The position numbers and the translations under genes are program-made. From Marnyiella aurantia (lineage in GTDB: Bacteria > Bacteroidota > Bacteroidia > Flavobacteriales > Weeksellaceae), in contig NZ_CP059472.1 of the NCBI RefSeq assembly GCF_014041915.1, forward strand, positions 868,001 to 932,000: a stretch of 64,000 nucleotides of DNA, in the 5' to 3' direction. Within the stretch, counting starts at the first letter, position 1; every line of letters starts with the position of its first letter. The notes beneath the pieces are model-generated. The model did not search any database. It was given only the letters and a program-made list of their open reading frames with translations, and was not told the origin of the DNA. Positions 16,736-26,181 of this stretch are shown here, one piece after another.

Positions 16736-19098
16736 AGGATCCTGTTCTTAAGTCTCTGCCAGAAACTTTTCTCCACTGCCGCATATCCGTAACCATACTT
16801 ATTACCATACCCAAAGTAGGATTTCTCCACATCATTCAGCACAAAAGCCACGTTCTTAATCTTTTTGGCGTCAATCTGCTTATTGGCAAAATCAATGAGG
16901 CCTTTCTCGGTATACGCTGATCGCGTCACATACAGCGTGGCATCGGCCATCTCCGCAAACAGGAAGGTATCGGTTACCAGCATCAGTGGTGCTGTATCCA
17001 GGATTACATAATCATAATACGGTTTTACCTGCTCTATAAGCTGCTCGTACCGGCCGCTCGACAGGAGTTCTGTTGGATTAGGCGGAATGCTTCCGGAATA
17101 AATCACGTCACAGTACGGATTGAAACTGCTCACATGTATAATATCGTTCACTGCAGTATCCTCATCATGAAGGAATTCAGTAAGTCCTGCCAAACCCTTC
17201 CGCGCGGGATTGTAGCGCTGCAGTTGTGGATTACGGATATCGGAACCTATTATAAGGACCTTGTGCTTTGGAGTAGCCAGCGTGAGGGCAAGATTTACTG
17301 ATACAAAGGTCTTTCCTTCCCCTTTTACCGACGAGGAGACAAAAATGACTTTTCCTCTGTCCTTCTTCGGCAGCATGAAATTCAGGTTGGTAATAATAAT
17401 CCTGAAAGCTTCTGCCATGGGCGACAGGTCGTTCTGACCCACAAGTTCACTCTGCCCTCTTTCCACCTGCGGCAGCTCGCCCAGAATTGGAGCATGCGAC
17501 AGTTTTTCCAAATCATGCTTAGAGCGGATTTTATTGTTAAGCAGTTCCTTCAGATAAATAAAGACAAAGGGCACCAGAAGTCCTAAAAGAAGTGCAGCGC
17601 CCAGTACAATCATCTTCTTGGGTGCTACAGGCTTTTCTGATGGATACGCTTTATCTATTATTCTTGCTTTTGGCGCCGTTATGGCTAGTGATATTGCCGC
17701 TTCCTCCCTCTTCTCCAAAAGCAGGAGGTACAGGTTCTCCTTGGTTTGCTGTTGCCTTTCAATGCTTCGGAACAGTTTTTCCTGCGCTGGAATCCTGCGG
17801 ATTTTTGAACTTATGACATTTTGCTCTCCGGCTATCTGATCTCTGGATGCCTGCAGCGCGGTTCGGTTCTTAATCAGGTTATCCATCACCGATGCCCGCA
17901 GTGCCGCTATCTGACGGTTAAGGTCTGTAATGAGCGGGTTTTGGGGTGTAGCGTTCTCCAGCAGATTATTACGTTCCAGTATAAGCTGGTTGTAGGCCTG
18001 TATATTCGCCGAAGCGGTGGGATTACTTAGGCCAACGCTGGAAGGCAGGGTTTGGTTATTGCCAAGTCGAGACATATAGGATATCAGGTCACCGGTAAGT
18101 GCAAGCTGTGTTTCTGTTTCAAGGAGCTGTGCCCGGGCATTGGCCGAACTTCCTAAAGCTAAACTGGCTTCTGTGGGGATATCTGTAATATTATTTGCTA
18201 CCTTAAACTGCTCTTTTTGGCTTTCTACCTCACCGAGTTCATTCGCAATGATCCTTATCCGGTCATCAATAAAGTCCTTCGTTTTCTTGGATTCCGAATT
18301 CTTATCGTTTATTGCATCCGCATTATAGGATTCTACCAGTTTATTGATGATTTGCTTTCCTTTACCTATATCCGGATAATCCAGTTTAAGTTCCACCACA
18401 GTTGCATCTTTATCCACCAGGTCTATCAGGGTCATCTTCTGGAAGTCGTTCACGGTTTTGACAGTGCTCCTGTAGATGATTTGCAGTTCCCCAATGTCCT
18501 CCTTATTTGCCGCATCATATTCGGGGTTTTTAAGAATCATGATATTTGCAAAAGGCAGGCTGATTGTTTTCCCTAAGCCAGTTACTACAGGTTTAGGCAG
18601 ATCTTCCGATTCAAGTTCGACCTTACTGCCTGTAAGGCGCAGAAGAAGAGGTGCAAATGATTTTTTGTCACTGTTCTTCTCAGAAATAAGCTTAATAATT
18701 AAAGGAGCAGACGAGCCGTAGAGTTCAGTGGTTGTAAGACCGTTTTTATTTAAAAGAACAGTTTGCAGGCCCAGCGAAGTAACCACATCCTGCATAAGTT
18801 TCTTGGATTTGAGTACTTCAATTTCATTTTCAATGCTGTTGGTGCCCATGGAGCCCATTCCGCTCAGATCAGAAAGCATAGCCATATCTGATGACGGCGC
18901 CTTCTTGGTGTCTTTTATAAGTACGGTAGAGGTTATATTGTAAACGGGAGTAGCGGTTTTAATATAAAAAACGGCTATAGCCAGCAAAGTGACTGCCGAA
19001 AGCACAAACCACCACCATTTGCGGAGGTAAGGTTTTATAATTTCATTGATGTTTACCTCCTCAGAAGTCTGCACTTCTGTATTTGATGTTACACTCAT
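16732..19098 (-). CDS. wzc: Polysaccharide co-polymerase and tyrosine autokinase (Wzc)
   Basis: Controls chain length and export through cyclic Tyr phosphorylation. It has a transmembrane helix near residues 30-50, a large periplasmic Wzz/GNVR region with coiled coils, and a second membrane helix near 495-515 after the Pro-rich [11 protein letters not shown]. The cytoplasmic BY-kinase has Walker A VKGEGKT (K near 596), Walker A' IGSDIRNP and Walker B VILDTAPL. The C-terminal tail carries the tyrosine cluster [12 protein letters not shown]. Its 788 residues are full length for the fused Gram-negative type. Wza is 21 bases upstream. Confidence 0.94.
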   Translation of the reverse strand: MSVTSNTEVQTSEEVNINEIIKPYLRKWWWFVLSAVTLLAIAVFYIKTATPVYNITSTVLIKDTKKAPSSDMAMLSDLSGMGSMGTNSIENEIEVLKSKKLMQDVVTSLGLQTVLLNKNGLTTTELYGSSAPLIIKLISEKNSDKKSFAPLLLRLTGSKVELESEDLPKPVVTGLGKTISLPFANIMILKNPEYDAANKEDIGELQIIYRSTVKTVNDFQKMTLIDLVDKDATVVELKLDYPDIGKGKQIINKLVESYNADAINDKNSESKKTKDFIDDRIRIIANELGEVESQKEQFKVANNITDIPTEASLALGSSANARAQLLETETQLALTGDLISYMSRLGNNQTLPSSVGLSNPTASANIQAYNQLILERNNLLENATPQNPLITDLNRQIAALRASVMDNLIKNRTALQASRDQIAGEQNVISSKIRRIPAQEKLFRSIERQQQTKENLYLLLLEKREEAAISLAITAPKARIIDKAYPSEKPVAPKKMIVLGAALLLGLLVPFVFIYLKELLNNKIRSKHDLEKLSHAPILGELPQVERGQSELVGQNDLSPMAEAFRIIITNLNFMLPKKDRGKVIFVSSSVKGEGKTFVSVNLALTLATPKHKVLIIGSDIRNPQLQRYNPARKGLAGLTEFLHDEDTAVNDIIHVSSFNPYCDVIYSGSIPPNPTELLSSGRYEQLIEQVKPYYDYVILDTAPLMLVTDTFLFAEMADATLYVTRSAYTEKGLIDFANKQIDAKKIKNVAFVLNDVEKSYFGYGNKYGYGYAAVEKSFWQRLKNRIL

Positions 19099-19119
19099 GT
19101 AGTTCAGACTAAAAAAATG

Positions 19120-19908
19120 TTAATTCTTGAAAATGGTGATGAAGATACCCGCCAGGCCGATAAGGGTGCCCGCTATGGCAATATAGGTACCTGTGTTGGG
19201 ATCCAGCCGCGCTACTTTTTCTTTTGTTTGATTTGCCGAAACATAAATCACGTCACCCTGCTTTAGCTGGAAATACGGCGAGTTGATGAAGTTGGCCTCC
19301 AGAAGATTCAGCCTTTCCTCGGTAATCACGCCGTTTACGTTGCGAACCATCAGGATATCATCACGCTTTCCGTAAATAGTCAGGTCTCCCGCAAGTCCAA
19401 GTGCGTTTAACAGCGTAGTCTGACCTTCAGGAATAGTGTACTGCCCCGGACGGGCCACCTCGCCCAGTACCGTCACCTTGAAATTAGCGAGTCTGACGGT
19501 AATCACAGGGTTTTTTACATAGTGTGAGATACTTTCGTTAAGTTCTGCCTTTAGAGTTTCCACACTCTTTCCGGTAGTACTTAGTGTTCCCAAAATTGGG
19601 AAATCGATATTTCCTTCGGAATCTACAAGATAGGTACGCTCCACGTTGGGTGCAGCCGTGGGAGCAGGGGTCTGCGCTGTGTAATATCCCTGGTTGAACG
19701 GCCTTACTACCTCCATGTTCTTGGCCGAAACGAAGATGACTAGCTGGTCCCCTTTCTGTATGGTCGCCTGCGCATTATTTAAAGCTGCCTGCGTTGCTAT
19801 CTGCTTGGCATTCTGCAGATAATTCAGTTCACTTTGCTTTTCTGGCTTGCGCGTCGTACAGGACTGCAGGAAAAACATAAAAAGCAGCACACCAATGATT
19901 CTGTTCAT
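19120..19908 (-). CDS. wza: Outer-membrane polysaccharide export lipoprotein (Wza/OPX)
   Basis: Outer-membrane channel for the finished polymer. The lipoprotein signal ends at C17 in FFLQSC. The export (PES) domain with GDQLVIFVS is followed by one SLBB region (VTVLGEVARPGQYTIPEGQ), and the C-terminal hydrophobic stretch IAGTLIGLAGIFITIFK is the membrane helix typical of Bacteroidota OPX proteins. Shorter than E. coli Wza (one SLBB rather than two). It is the only export lipoprotein in the window and must serve both assembly sets if both are exported this way. Confidence 0.92.
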   Translation of the reverse strand: MNRIIGVLLFMFFLQSCTTRKPEKQSELNYLQNAKQIATQAALNNAQATIQKGDQLVIFVSAKNMEVVRPFNQGYYTAQTPAPTAAPNVERTYLVDSEGNIDFPILGTLSTTGKSVETLKAELNESISHYVKNPVITVRLANFKVTVLGEVARPGQYTIPEGQTTLLNALGLAGDLTIYGKRDDILMVRNVNGVITEERLNLLEANFINSPYFQLKQGDVIYVSANQTKEKVARLDPNTGTYIAIAGTLIGLAGIFITIFKN

Positions 19909-19987
19909 ATTTCAAGTTAAGAGGCAAATATACGATATTGATTTATTTAATGGCAAGGCTTATCTGTTGGCTCTGCGCGCATGTTGC

Positions 19988-21034
19988 TCAGTTAAACTGA
20001 CCCCGGCCGGAAGCCGACGTTCTCCGTCCGGCGGTGTACATTCGGCCAATAAGATCCACTACGCTCAGGCCGTCGGCGGGATCCATGGCCTGCTCTGCAT
20101 TTCCCCTAAGCACGTCCACAATGTTTTCGAAAATAAAATGATGGTTTAAGGCCGAGCCCTTATAGGACCCGTAGTCGTTCTCCGGATTGGTGGGAGCAAG
20201 TTCCGGCATGTCATAGTCTTTAATATGACAAACTTCCACTTTATCCATATACTGTCCGCCAATTTTTACGGAACCGTTCTCTGCAATCACGGTCAGCGAG
20301 CTTTCAAGGTTCCTGTTCCATACCGAAGTGGAAAAGTTCAGGCACCCCATAGCACCGTTTTCAAACTCTAAACGTATCATGCCGCTGTCCTCAAACTCCG
20401 TAAGCCGACTGTGGTTAAAGTCTGCAAACCACGAATCAATATGTTTCACATCGCCAAAAAGCCAGTACATAATATCAATGAAATGTGAGAATTGAGTATA
20501 CAGGGTGCCACCGTCCAGTTCTTTGGTTCCGCGCCAGGAGCCCGGAGCATAATAACGCTCGTCCCGGTTCCAGTAGCAGTTCAGCTGAATCATATAAAGC
20601 TTTCCCAATTGGCGGCCTGAAATCATTTCCTTAAGCCAGACAGCCGGGGGCGAATAACGGTTCTGCATCACCAGGAATAGTCTCCGGTCACGTTCCTTAG
20701 CCACCGCAATCAGATGTGCTGCATGTTCCCTGTGAAGTGTTACGGGTTTTTCTACAACTACATGACGGCCCGATTCCAGGACCTTGAGAGCCTGGTTATA
20801 GTGAAGGCCATTGGGGGTGGCAATAGTGATTACATCAGGATCTGCATCTGAAGCCAGCAACTGCTCAAGCGACGAAAAAAAAGGAACGCCATAAGGCATA
20901 ATACCCAACTCTTCCTGGGGCTTTACATCAACCAATGCAGTAAGTACACAGTCTTCATTACGGCTGATCATCTCAGCATGTCTCTTGCCTATATGTCCGC
21001 ATCCCACTACGGCAATCCTTATCTTCTCCGACAT
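19988..21034 (-). CDS. Gfo/Idh/MocA oxidoreductase, WbpB/WlbA-like
   Basis: NAD-dependent sugar oxidoreductase. The Rossmann motif is VVGCGHIGKRH near residue 10, the family Lys is in VVEKPVTLH (about residues 94-102), and the His-bearing SHFIDIMYWLFGDV matches the C-terminal domain. WbpB-type enzymes oxidise C3 of UDP-GlcNAcA, but no WbpA dehydrogenase or WbpD acetyltransferase is adjacent, so the substrate is open. A 1.3-kb gene-free repeat array separates it from pglF upstream; Wza follows after 79 bases. Confidence 0.84.
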   Translation of the reverse strand: MSEKIRIAVVGCGHIGKRHAEMISRNEDCVLTALVDVKPQEELGIMPYGVPFFSSLEQLLASDADPDVITIATPNGLHYNQALKVLESGRHVVVEKPVTLHREHAAHLIAVAKERDRRLFLVMQNRYSPPAVWLKEMISGRQLGKLYMIQLNCYWNRDERYYAPGSWRGTKELDGGTLYTQFSHFIDIMYWLFGDVKHIDSWFADFNHSRLTEFEDSGMIRLEFENGAMGCLNFSTSVWNRNLESSLTVIAENGSVKIGGQYMDKVEVCHIKDYDMPELAPTNPENDYGSYKGSALNHHFIFENIVDVLRGNAEQAMDPADGLSVVDLIGRMYTAGRRTSASGRGQFN

Positions 21035-21127
21035 TTTATCTCATTAAACTTTCGTCCCTTACAGGGGTCTAAATATAAATAAAAATGTGCAGAACGAAGC
21101 AAAATCAGGGCAGAAGTTTGGTTGACA

Positions 21128-22246
21128 GTTGGACGCAAGATGATCAAGTCTGATTCAAAATAAATAATCCAAAATCCACGGGTAACTTAACTCTGTGTCC
21201 TCCGTTCAGCCTCTGTATACTCTGTGGTTAAATAAGATAAAAGAGCAAAGAGGAAAGAATAAAGACAGTGCCGCGGAGATTTCTGCGGTTCTTTCTCTGT
21301 GTACTCTTTGTGTCCTCTTTGTGCCCTTTGTGGTTAAATATGAGGTATTTACCAGGATCCAGGGCTAACAATCTGTTTTAAGGTTAGACGGTTTCAAGTC
21401 TGATTCAAAATCAATAATCCAAAATCCACGGGTAACTTAACTCTGTGTCCTCCGTTCAGCCTCTGTATAATCTGTGGTTAAATTAAATAAAAGAGCAAAG
21501 AGGAAAGAATAAAGACAGTGCCGCGGAGATTTTTGGCGGTTTTTCTTTGTGTACCCTTGGTGTACTTTGTGGTTAAACATGAGCTGATTACCAGGATCCA
21601 GGGCTAACAAACTGTTTTAAGGTAAGACGGTTGGACGCAAGCTGATCAAGTCTGATTCAAAATCAATAATCCAAAATTCACAATTAACTTAACTCTGTGT
21701 CCTCCATTCAGCCTCTGTGTACTCTGTGGTTAATTAAGAAAAAAGAGCAAAGAGGAAAGAATAAAGACAGTGCCGCGGAGATTTTTGGCAGTTCTTTCTT
21801 TGTGTCCTCTTTGTGCCTTTGTGGTTAAACATTAGCTGATTACCAGGATCCAGGGCTAACAATCTGTTTTAAGGTAAGACGGTTTTAACGTCTGATTCAA
21901 AATAAATAATCCAAAATACACGGGTAACTTAACTCTGTGTCCTCTGTTCAGCCTCTGTATACTCTGTGGTTAAATAAGATAAAAGAGCAAAGAGGAAAGA
22001 ACAAAGACAGTGCCGCGGAGATTTCTGCGGTTCTTTCTTTGTCTACTCTTTGTGCCTTTGTGGTTAAACATGAGCTGATTACCAGGATCCAAGGCTAACA
22101 ATCTGTTTTAAGGTAAGACGGTTTTAAAGTCTGATTCAAAATAAATAATCCAAAATCCACGGGTAACTTAACTCTGTGTCCTCTGTTCAGCCTCTGTATA
22201 CTCTGTGGTTAAATAAGATAAAAGAGCAAAGAGGAAAGAACCAAGA
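21128..22246. repeat. Tandem array of ~240-252 bp units, four full and one partial copy
   Basis: The word GTCTGATTCAAAAT marks unit starts at 21148, 21398, 21650, 21890 and 22129, giving periods of 250, 252, 240 and 239 bases. The fifth unit stops after about 118 bases near 22246. Length differences come from a short segment (TTGGACGCAAGnTGATCAA) present before units 1 and 3 and reduced before the others. Each unit carries two related halves ending in CTGTGGTTAAAT and TTTGTGGTTAAA, with TGCCGCGGAGATTT between them. There is no conserved open frame. The 22247-22359 remainder is low complexity (CTTTACGCCTTTACGCCTTT). Confidence 0.9.
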
Positions 22247-22359
22247 TTGAATGAGAGCCAGGCAGTAAATTCTCCCAACTCCCCTACAACTTTACGCCTT
22301 TACGCCTTTACAACTTTACAGTCTCGGCTCGTGAATCCCGGCTCTACCCTCTGACCCCC

Positions 22360-24294
22360 TTAATCCAGTGCCTCATACACGGAATTGTTACTTATGAACT
22401 CCGGAACGATATTCTTCAGGTTTCTTACCACATCCACTTTGTCCCTGCGAAGGGCCGCTTTGATTACTAAGTTGGTCAGCCCGTCTATCTGATCGAACGG
22501 CAGGCAGGCATCCTTCGAAATAAGTATTTTCTCGTGGTGGGTCTGCAGCGTCTTGGTACCGTCGGTTAATAACTCTTCGTAAAGTTTTTCGCCCGGTCTT
22601 AAACCCGTGAACACAATTTTAATATCAAGGTCGGGTTCCAAGCCGGAAAGTTTAATCATCCGCTCCGCCAAATCAAGTATTTTAACAGGTTCACCCATGT
22701 CAAAAACAAAGATCTCACCGCCATTACCCATAGTACCGGCCTCCATAACAAGTTCGCAGGCCTCAGGAATAGTCATGAAATAACGTACAATATCGGGATG
22801 TGTGATGGTGATAGGTCCGCCTTTTTCAATCTGCTTCTTAAAATGCGGTATTACGGAACCGTTGGAACCCAAAACATTCCCAAAGCGCGTAGTGATGAAC
22901 TTGGTTTTATTATTATCCACCTCCTGAAGTGCCTGAACGTAAAGTTCCGCAGTTCTCTTGGATGCTCCCATTACATTGGTCGGATTTACAGCCTTATCGG
23001 TAGAAATCATTACAAAACGGTTTACCTCATAGCGGCTGGACAGGAACGCCAGATTTTTAGATCCCAGAACATTGACCAGGATGGATTCATGCGGGTTTTC
23101 TTCAATCAGCGGCACATGTTTATAAGCAGCTGCGTGATAGACCATTGCAAAATGATACTTTTGAAAAAGCGGCTCCAGGCGGTGTCGGTTGGAGATATCA
23201 GCCAGCACGAACTTAAAATTAACTTTAGGGAAGTTCGTTCTCAGTTCCAGTTCTGTCTCGTATAGTGGTGTTTCTGCCTGGTCCAGTACCACGATAAGTG
23301 CAGGTTCGTACTGCGCCACCTGCCTTACAATCTCACTACCTATGGAACCTGCTCCTCCCGTTACCAGGATGATCTTTCCGAAATGACGGCTTTTGATCTC
23401 GTCATTCTCAATCTTGATAGCCTTTCGGTTCAGCAAGTCTTCAATCTGAAGGGATTTTATTGAGGCATCAGGGTCATTGTTCCTCAATTGCTGCAGGGTG
23501 GGTGCTTTATAAACCTGCAGGTCTTTTTCCAAAAAGAAGGCCACCCACTGATTAAGCTCTTCCTTGGACATCATCTCCTTTACCACCAGGATACCGTCCA
23601 GCATAAGGTCCTCCTTGCTGGTATTCTCAATCTTATCCTTACTGTAAATGGGTTTACCCAGCAAACTGGCACGGGCCGAATCATTCCGTTGGGTCAGGAA
23701 GCCTGCAATATGATAGGGCAGATTAGGGTTATCCAGTACGGCACGCGCTACTGCCACAGCCTGTTCATCTATTCCCAGTACCCAGATTCTTGTACGCTGC
23801 GCACTGCGCCGGTATTCCCGGGCATAGTAAAAAAACTCCTTTACCGCCAGGCGGAATATAAAGAGGAAAATGAATGAGGTTGTGAAGAATATGGCCGAAA
23901 AAGGAATGGACATATAAATCAGTCGCTCATTTGTGACCAGATAAAATAAAAAACTTCCAACACCTACGCTAAAAGTAGTGCAGAAGGTGGCCATAAACAG
24001 TTTAAACAGGTCTATAAATGTGGAATGGCGTATAATCCCTGTAAAGGTGCGAAATATAAACATGAAGAATACGCTTATGCCCAGAATAAGAAAATACATA
24101 TAATTCCGTCCGTAAAATACCGACTGAACACTATAGGTCAATTTCTCAATTACATAACAGGAAAAATACACAGCAGCGGCCACAAAGCACAGATCGAGAA
24201 TCAGTACTACCCACCGCGGCAGATAACGGATATCTGTAAGGTTAATTAAAGTATCCCCGCCATATATTTTGTTTCCAAATCTCCGAAGCTTCAT
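22360..24294 (-). CDS. pglF: Membrane-bound UDP-GlcNAc 4,6-dehydratase (PglF/WbpM/CapD family)
   Basis: First enzyme of UDP-bacillosamine synthesis: converts UDP-GlcNAc to the 4-keto-6-deoxy sugar. Four membrane helices lie within residues 28-150. A first nucleotide-binding-like region follows, then the catalytic Rossmann domain with VTGGAGSIGSE (311-321), the STDKAVNPTN block (431-440) and GASKR (443-447), which hold the active-site residues. Its 644 residues match PglF/WbpM. It follows pglE with a 68-base gap. PglF is named because PglE, PglD and PglC homologues are in the same locus. Confidence 0.92.
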   Translation of the reverse strand: MKLRRFGNKIYGGDTLINLTDIRYLPRWVVLILDLCFVAAAVYFSCYVIEKLTYSVQSVFYGRNYMYFLILGISVFFMFIFRTFTGIIRHSTFIDLFKLFMATFCTTFSVGVGSFLFYLVTNERLIYMSIPFSAIFFTTSFIFLFIFRLAVKEFFYYAREYRRSAQRTRIWVLGIDEQAVAVARAVLDNPNLPYHIAGFLTQRNDSARASLLGKPIYSKDKIENTSKEDLMLDGILVVKEMMSKEELNQWVAFFLEKDLQVYKAPTLQQLRNNDPDASIKSLQIEDLLNRKAIKIENDEIKSRHFGKIILVTGGAGSIGSEIVRQVAQYEPALIVVLDQAETPLYETELELRTNFPKVNFKFVLADISNRHRLEPLFQKYHFAMVYHAAAYKHVPLIEENPHESILVNVLGSKNLAFLSSRYEVNRFVMISTDKAVNPTNVMGASKRTAELYVQALQEVDNNKTKFITTRFGNVLGSNGSVIPHFKKQIEKGGPITITHPDIVRYFMTIPEACELVMEAGTMGNGGEIFVFDMGEPVKILDLAERMIKLSGLEPDLDIKIVFTGLRPGEKLYEELLTDGTKTLQTHHEKILISKDACLPFDQIDGLTNLVIKAALRRDKVDVVRNLKNIVPEFISNNSVYEALD

Positions 24295-24362
24295 ATTCTT
24301 CGTATTAAGGTTTGGGTTAAAAGATCGTTTTTCATCAATAATTGTGTGTGTTTTTTTTTAAA

Positions 24363-25520
24363 TTATACAGAAGGAGACCACGCTACTTCAGGCACCATTG
24401 TTTGTATGGCTTCAGCAATACGTTCATGTTCGGCGGCCCCGAGATTGGAGCCCGAGGGCATGCAGAGGCCGTCTCTGAATAGTTCTTCAGAAACACTGCT
24501 ACCGAAGAAATCGGTGCCGCGGAATACCGGCTGCATATGCATAGGCTTCCATAATGGACGCGACTCAATTCCTTTGTTCAGCATTCTAAGCCTTAAGTCC
24601 TCACGGGTAAATCCGGTTTTCGCTGGATCCACAAGTATGGAAGTTAGCCAGTGATTGGAGAAAAAATCCTCATTAGGTTCAGTAAAAACCTCAATTCCGT
24701 CTACATCCTTGAAAAGATTGGCATAGAAGGACTGGTTCCTTTTTCTGGCGGCTACCCTTTCATCCAAAACTTCCATCTGTCCGCGGCCGATACCTGCCGA
24801 TATATTACTGAGACGGTAATTGTAGCCAATATGGGTATGTTCATAATGCGCTGCTGCATCACGTGCCTGGGTGCCCAGGAAAATACTTTTCTTTTTGAGC
24901 AACGGATCTTTGGTTACCAGCGCGCCGCCTCCTGAAGTGGTAATGATTTTATTGCCGTTAAAACTAAGGATGGCCATCTGACCAAAGGTGCCGCATTTGA
25001 CTCCTTTGTAAGTGCTGCCTAAAGCTTCAGCAGCATCCTCCAGCATGGGGACACCATACTCATTACAGACAGAAATAAGTTCATCCATTTTCGCCGGCAT
25101 GCCGTACAGATGTACTATGATCACAGCTTTGGGTAGTTTTCCTTTTTTCGCACGGTCTGCCAGCGCCTCCTGCAGGGCTTCCGGACATATATTCCAGGTA
25201 TCCTTTTCACTGTCTATGAAAACGGGCGTTGCCCCCACATAAGCAATGGGATTGGCCGAAGCAGCAAAGGTCATGGACTGACAGAATACCTCGTCGCCCG
25301 GACCGATGTCCAGCATGACAAGAGCCAAATGAAGGGCTGCGGTACCCGCACTCGTTACCGCTACATGAGATCCGTTTCCAAGATATTCTTCCAGATCCGA
25401 CTCAAAACCATTAACATTCGCACCAAGCGGTGCCACCCAGTTGTCAGTAAATGCCTGGTGGATATACTTCAGTTCATTTCCGCCCATATGCGGTGTGGAG
25501 AGTAAAATTTTAGGATTCAT
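24363..25520 (-). CDS. pglE: UDP-4-amino-sugar aminotransferase (PglE-like, DegT family)
   Basis: PLP-dependent aminotransferase that puts an amino group on C4 of the PglF product. The N-terminal STPHMGGNELKYI and WVAPLGANVN blocks are typical of the PglE branch. The PLP lysine is K191 in SFNGNKIITTSGGG; EDAAEALGSTY binds the cofactor. The ATG at 25520 (MNPKIL) is taken as the start. It overlaps a possible 55-codon frame by 11 bases, and an AAAAAAACAC stretch precedes the ATG. Its usual partner pglD is 8 kb upstream because of the insert. Confidence 0.9.
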   Translation of the reverse strand: MNPKILLSTPHMGGNELKYIHQAFTDNWVAPLGANVNGFESDLEEYLGNGSHVAVTSAGTAALHLALVMLDIGPGDEVFCQSMTFAASANPIAYVGATPVFIDSEKDTWNICPEALQEALADRAKKGKLPKAVIIVHLYGMPAKMDELISVCNEYGVPMLEDAAEALGSTYKGVKCGTFGQMAILSFNGNKIITTSGGGALVTKDPLLKKKSIFLGTQARDAAAHYEHTHIGYNYRLSNISAGIGRGQMEVLDERVAARKRNQSFYANLFKDVDGIEVFTEPNEDFFSNHWLTSILVDPAKTGFTREDLRLRMLNKGIESRPLWKPMHMQPVFRGTDFFGSSVSEELFRDGLCMPSGSNLGAAEHERIAEAIQTMVPEVAWSPSV

Positions 25521-25677
25521 CAAGTGTTTTTTTAGAATATGGGGCCACCAGCTCAGCAATCTTTGCCGGGCTGAGCAGGGAATCTACAGTAATTTGCGGG
25601 GACGGGCGAAAGCCCAACAGCCTCGCTGTTGGCATAATTTCAAAAAAGGTATTCCTAACGGATTTGATTACAATCAT
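25510..25677 (-). CDS. Possible 55-residue peptide ahead of pglE
   Basis: An ATG frame (MIVIKSVRNTFFEIM..., ending APYSKKTLDES) runs into the pglE start, overlapping it by 11 bases. A good promoter (25684-25712) would start transcription about at its ATG. I do not recognise the sequence. It includes two adjacent hairpins (see 25604-25632), so it may be a structured leader rather than a protein. It could also be the 3' end of a lost gene at the insert boundary. Confidence 0.35.
   Translation of the reverse strand: MIVIKSVRNTFFEIMPTARLLGFRPSPQITVDSLLSPAKIAELVAPYSKKTLDES
25604..25632 (-). other. Two adjoining hairpins in the pglE leader
   Basis: A perfect 7-bp stem (CCAACAG with CTGTTGG, 25614-25632, 5-base loop) directly adjoins a 4-bp GGGC/GCCC stem (25604-25615, 4-base loop) sharing two bases. 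Neither is followed by a U-run, so this is not an ordinary terminator. They could be mutually exclusive leader structures or a small palindromic repeat. Confidence 0.45.
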
Positions 25678-25683
25678 GCACCT

Positions 25684-25712
25684 ATAAAGTAAAGTTCACT
25701 GTAAGCCCACAA
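25684..25712 (-). promoter_or_regulatory. Candidate promoter for pglE-pglF
   Basis: On the minus strand TTG (25712-25710), an 18-base spacer and TACTTTAT (25691-25684) match the flavobacterial promoter except for the final G. A second candidate, TTG-N19-TACCTTTT (25673-25644), lies closer to pglE. Either would give the two genes a promoter independent of the upstream pglC-pglD unit. Confidence 0.5.
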
Positions 25713-25832
25713 AATTACATTTTTTACCCTAATAAATTATAAAATCCTCTAAGATTAATCTGTCTGGCATAAAGTCCCTCTCTGATATGTCCCGCGGTAA
25801 TGCCTGTTGTAGTAATTTTGAGTACAGTGCGG

Positions 25833-25861
25833 AAAAAAGGGCATTCCTAAAAATGCCCTTT
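25833..25861 (-). terminator. Terminator after the insert's minus-strand unit
   Basis: A 10-bp perfect stem (AAAGGGCATT with AATGCCCTTT) has a 6-base loop and, on the minus strand, a T-run formed by the A-run 25833-25838. It lies 87 bases past the stop of the 77-residue gene. Confidence 0.88.
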
Positions 25862-25947
25862 GAAACAATTATAATACAGTAATTTATTTACCTGCCGACA
25901 ATGGGGGTTGCGGACAGGATAATAAACTAAGGTTTTGTTATGGCCGG

Positions 25948-26181
25948 TTAGGCGGTTATTCTTAGTTTTGCAGCCGTCTGCACTTCTGCTTGATTGGTCG
26001 CAGTAACCAGAGAACTCAGATTCAGTCTTCCATTGGCACCGTGTTTTATTCCACGGCTTTCAAAATAGATACGTCCCGAGCCTGTTTTGTCCGCATTTTC
26101 ATACATGATATTCAGTTCCCTTTCCAATCCTGCTCTCGTATCGCTTCTTCTGTCTTTATTTTGGTTCATAATATTATTCAT
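25948..26181 (-). CDS. 77-residue protein of unknown function
   Basis: I do not recognise it. It is soluble and polar, rich in Asn, Arg and Gly, with RIYFESRGIKHGANGRLNLSSLVTATNQAEV as the most ordered-looking part (limits residues 38-68). Its ATG overlaps the stop of the 1197-residue gene by 8 bases (ATGAATAA), so the two are almost certainly translated together; an internal ATG at 26169 is an alternative start. A strong terminator follows. Function is probably tied to the large protein. Confidence 0.6.
   Translation of the reverse strand: MNNIMNQNKDRRSDTRAGLERELNIMYENADKTGSGRIYFESRGIKHGANGRLNLSSLVTATNQAEVQTAAKLRITA

Noticed and set aside
21128-22246. CRISPR-like array
   Set aside because: The units are about 240 bases and adjoin one another without unique spacers, and no cas gene is present.
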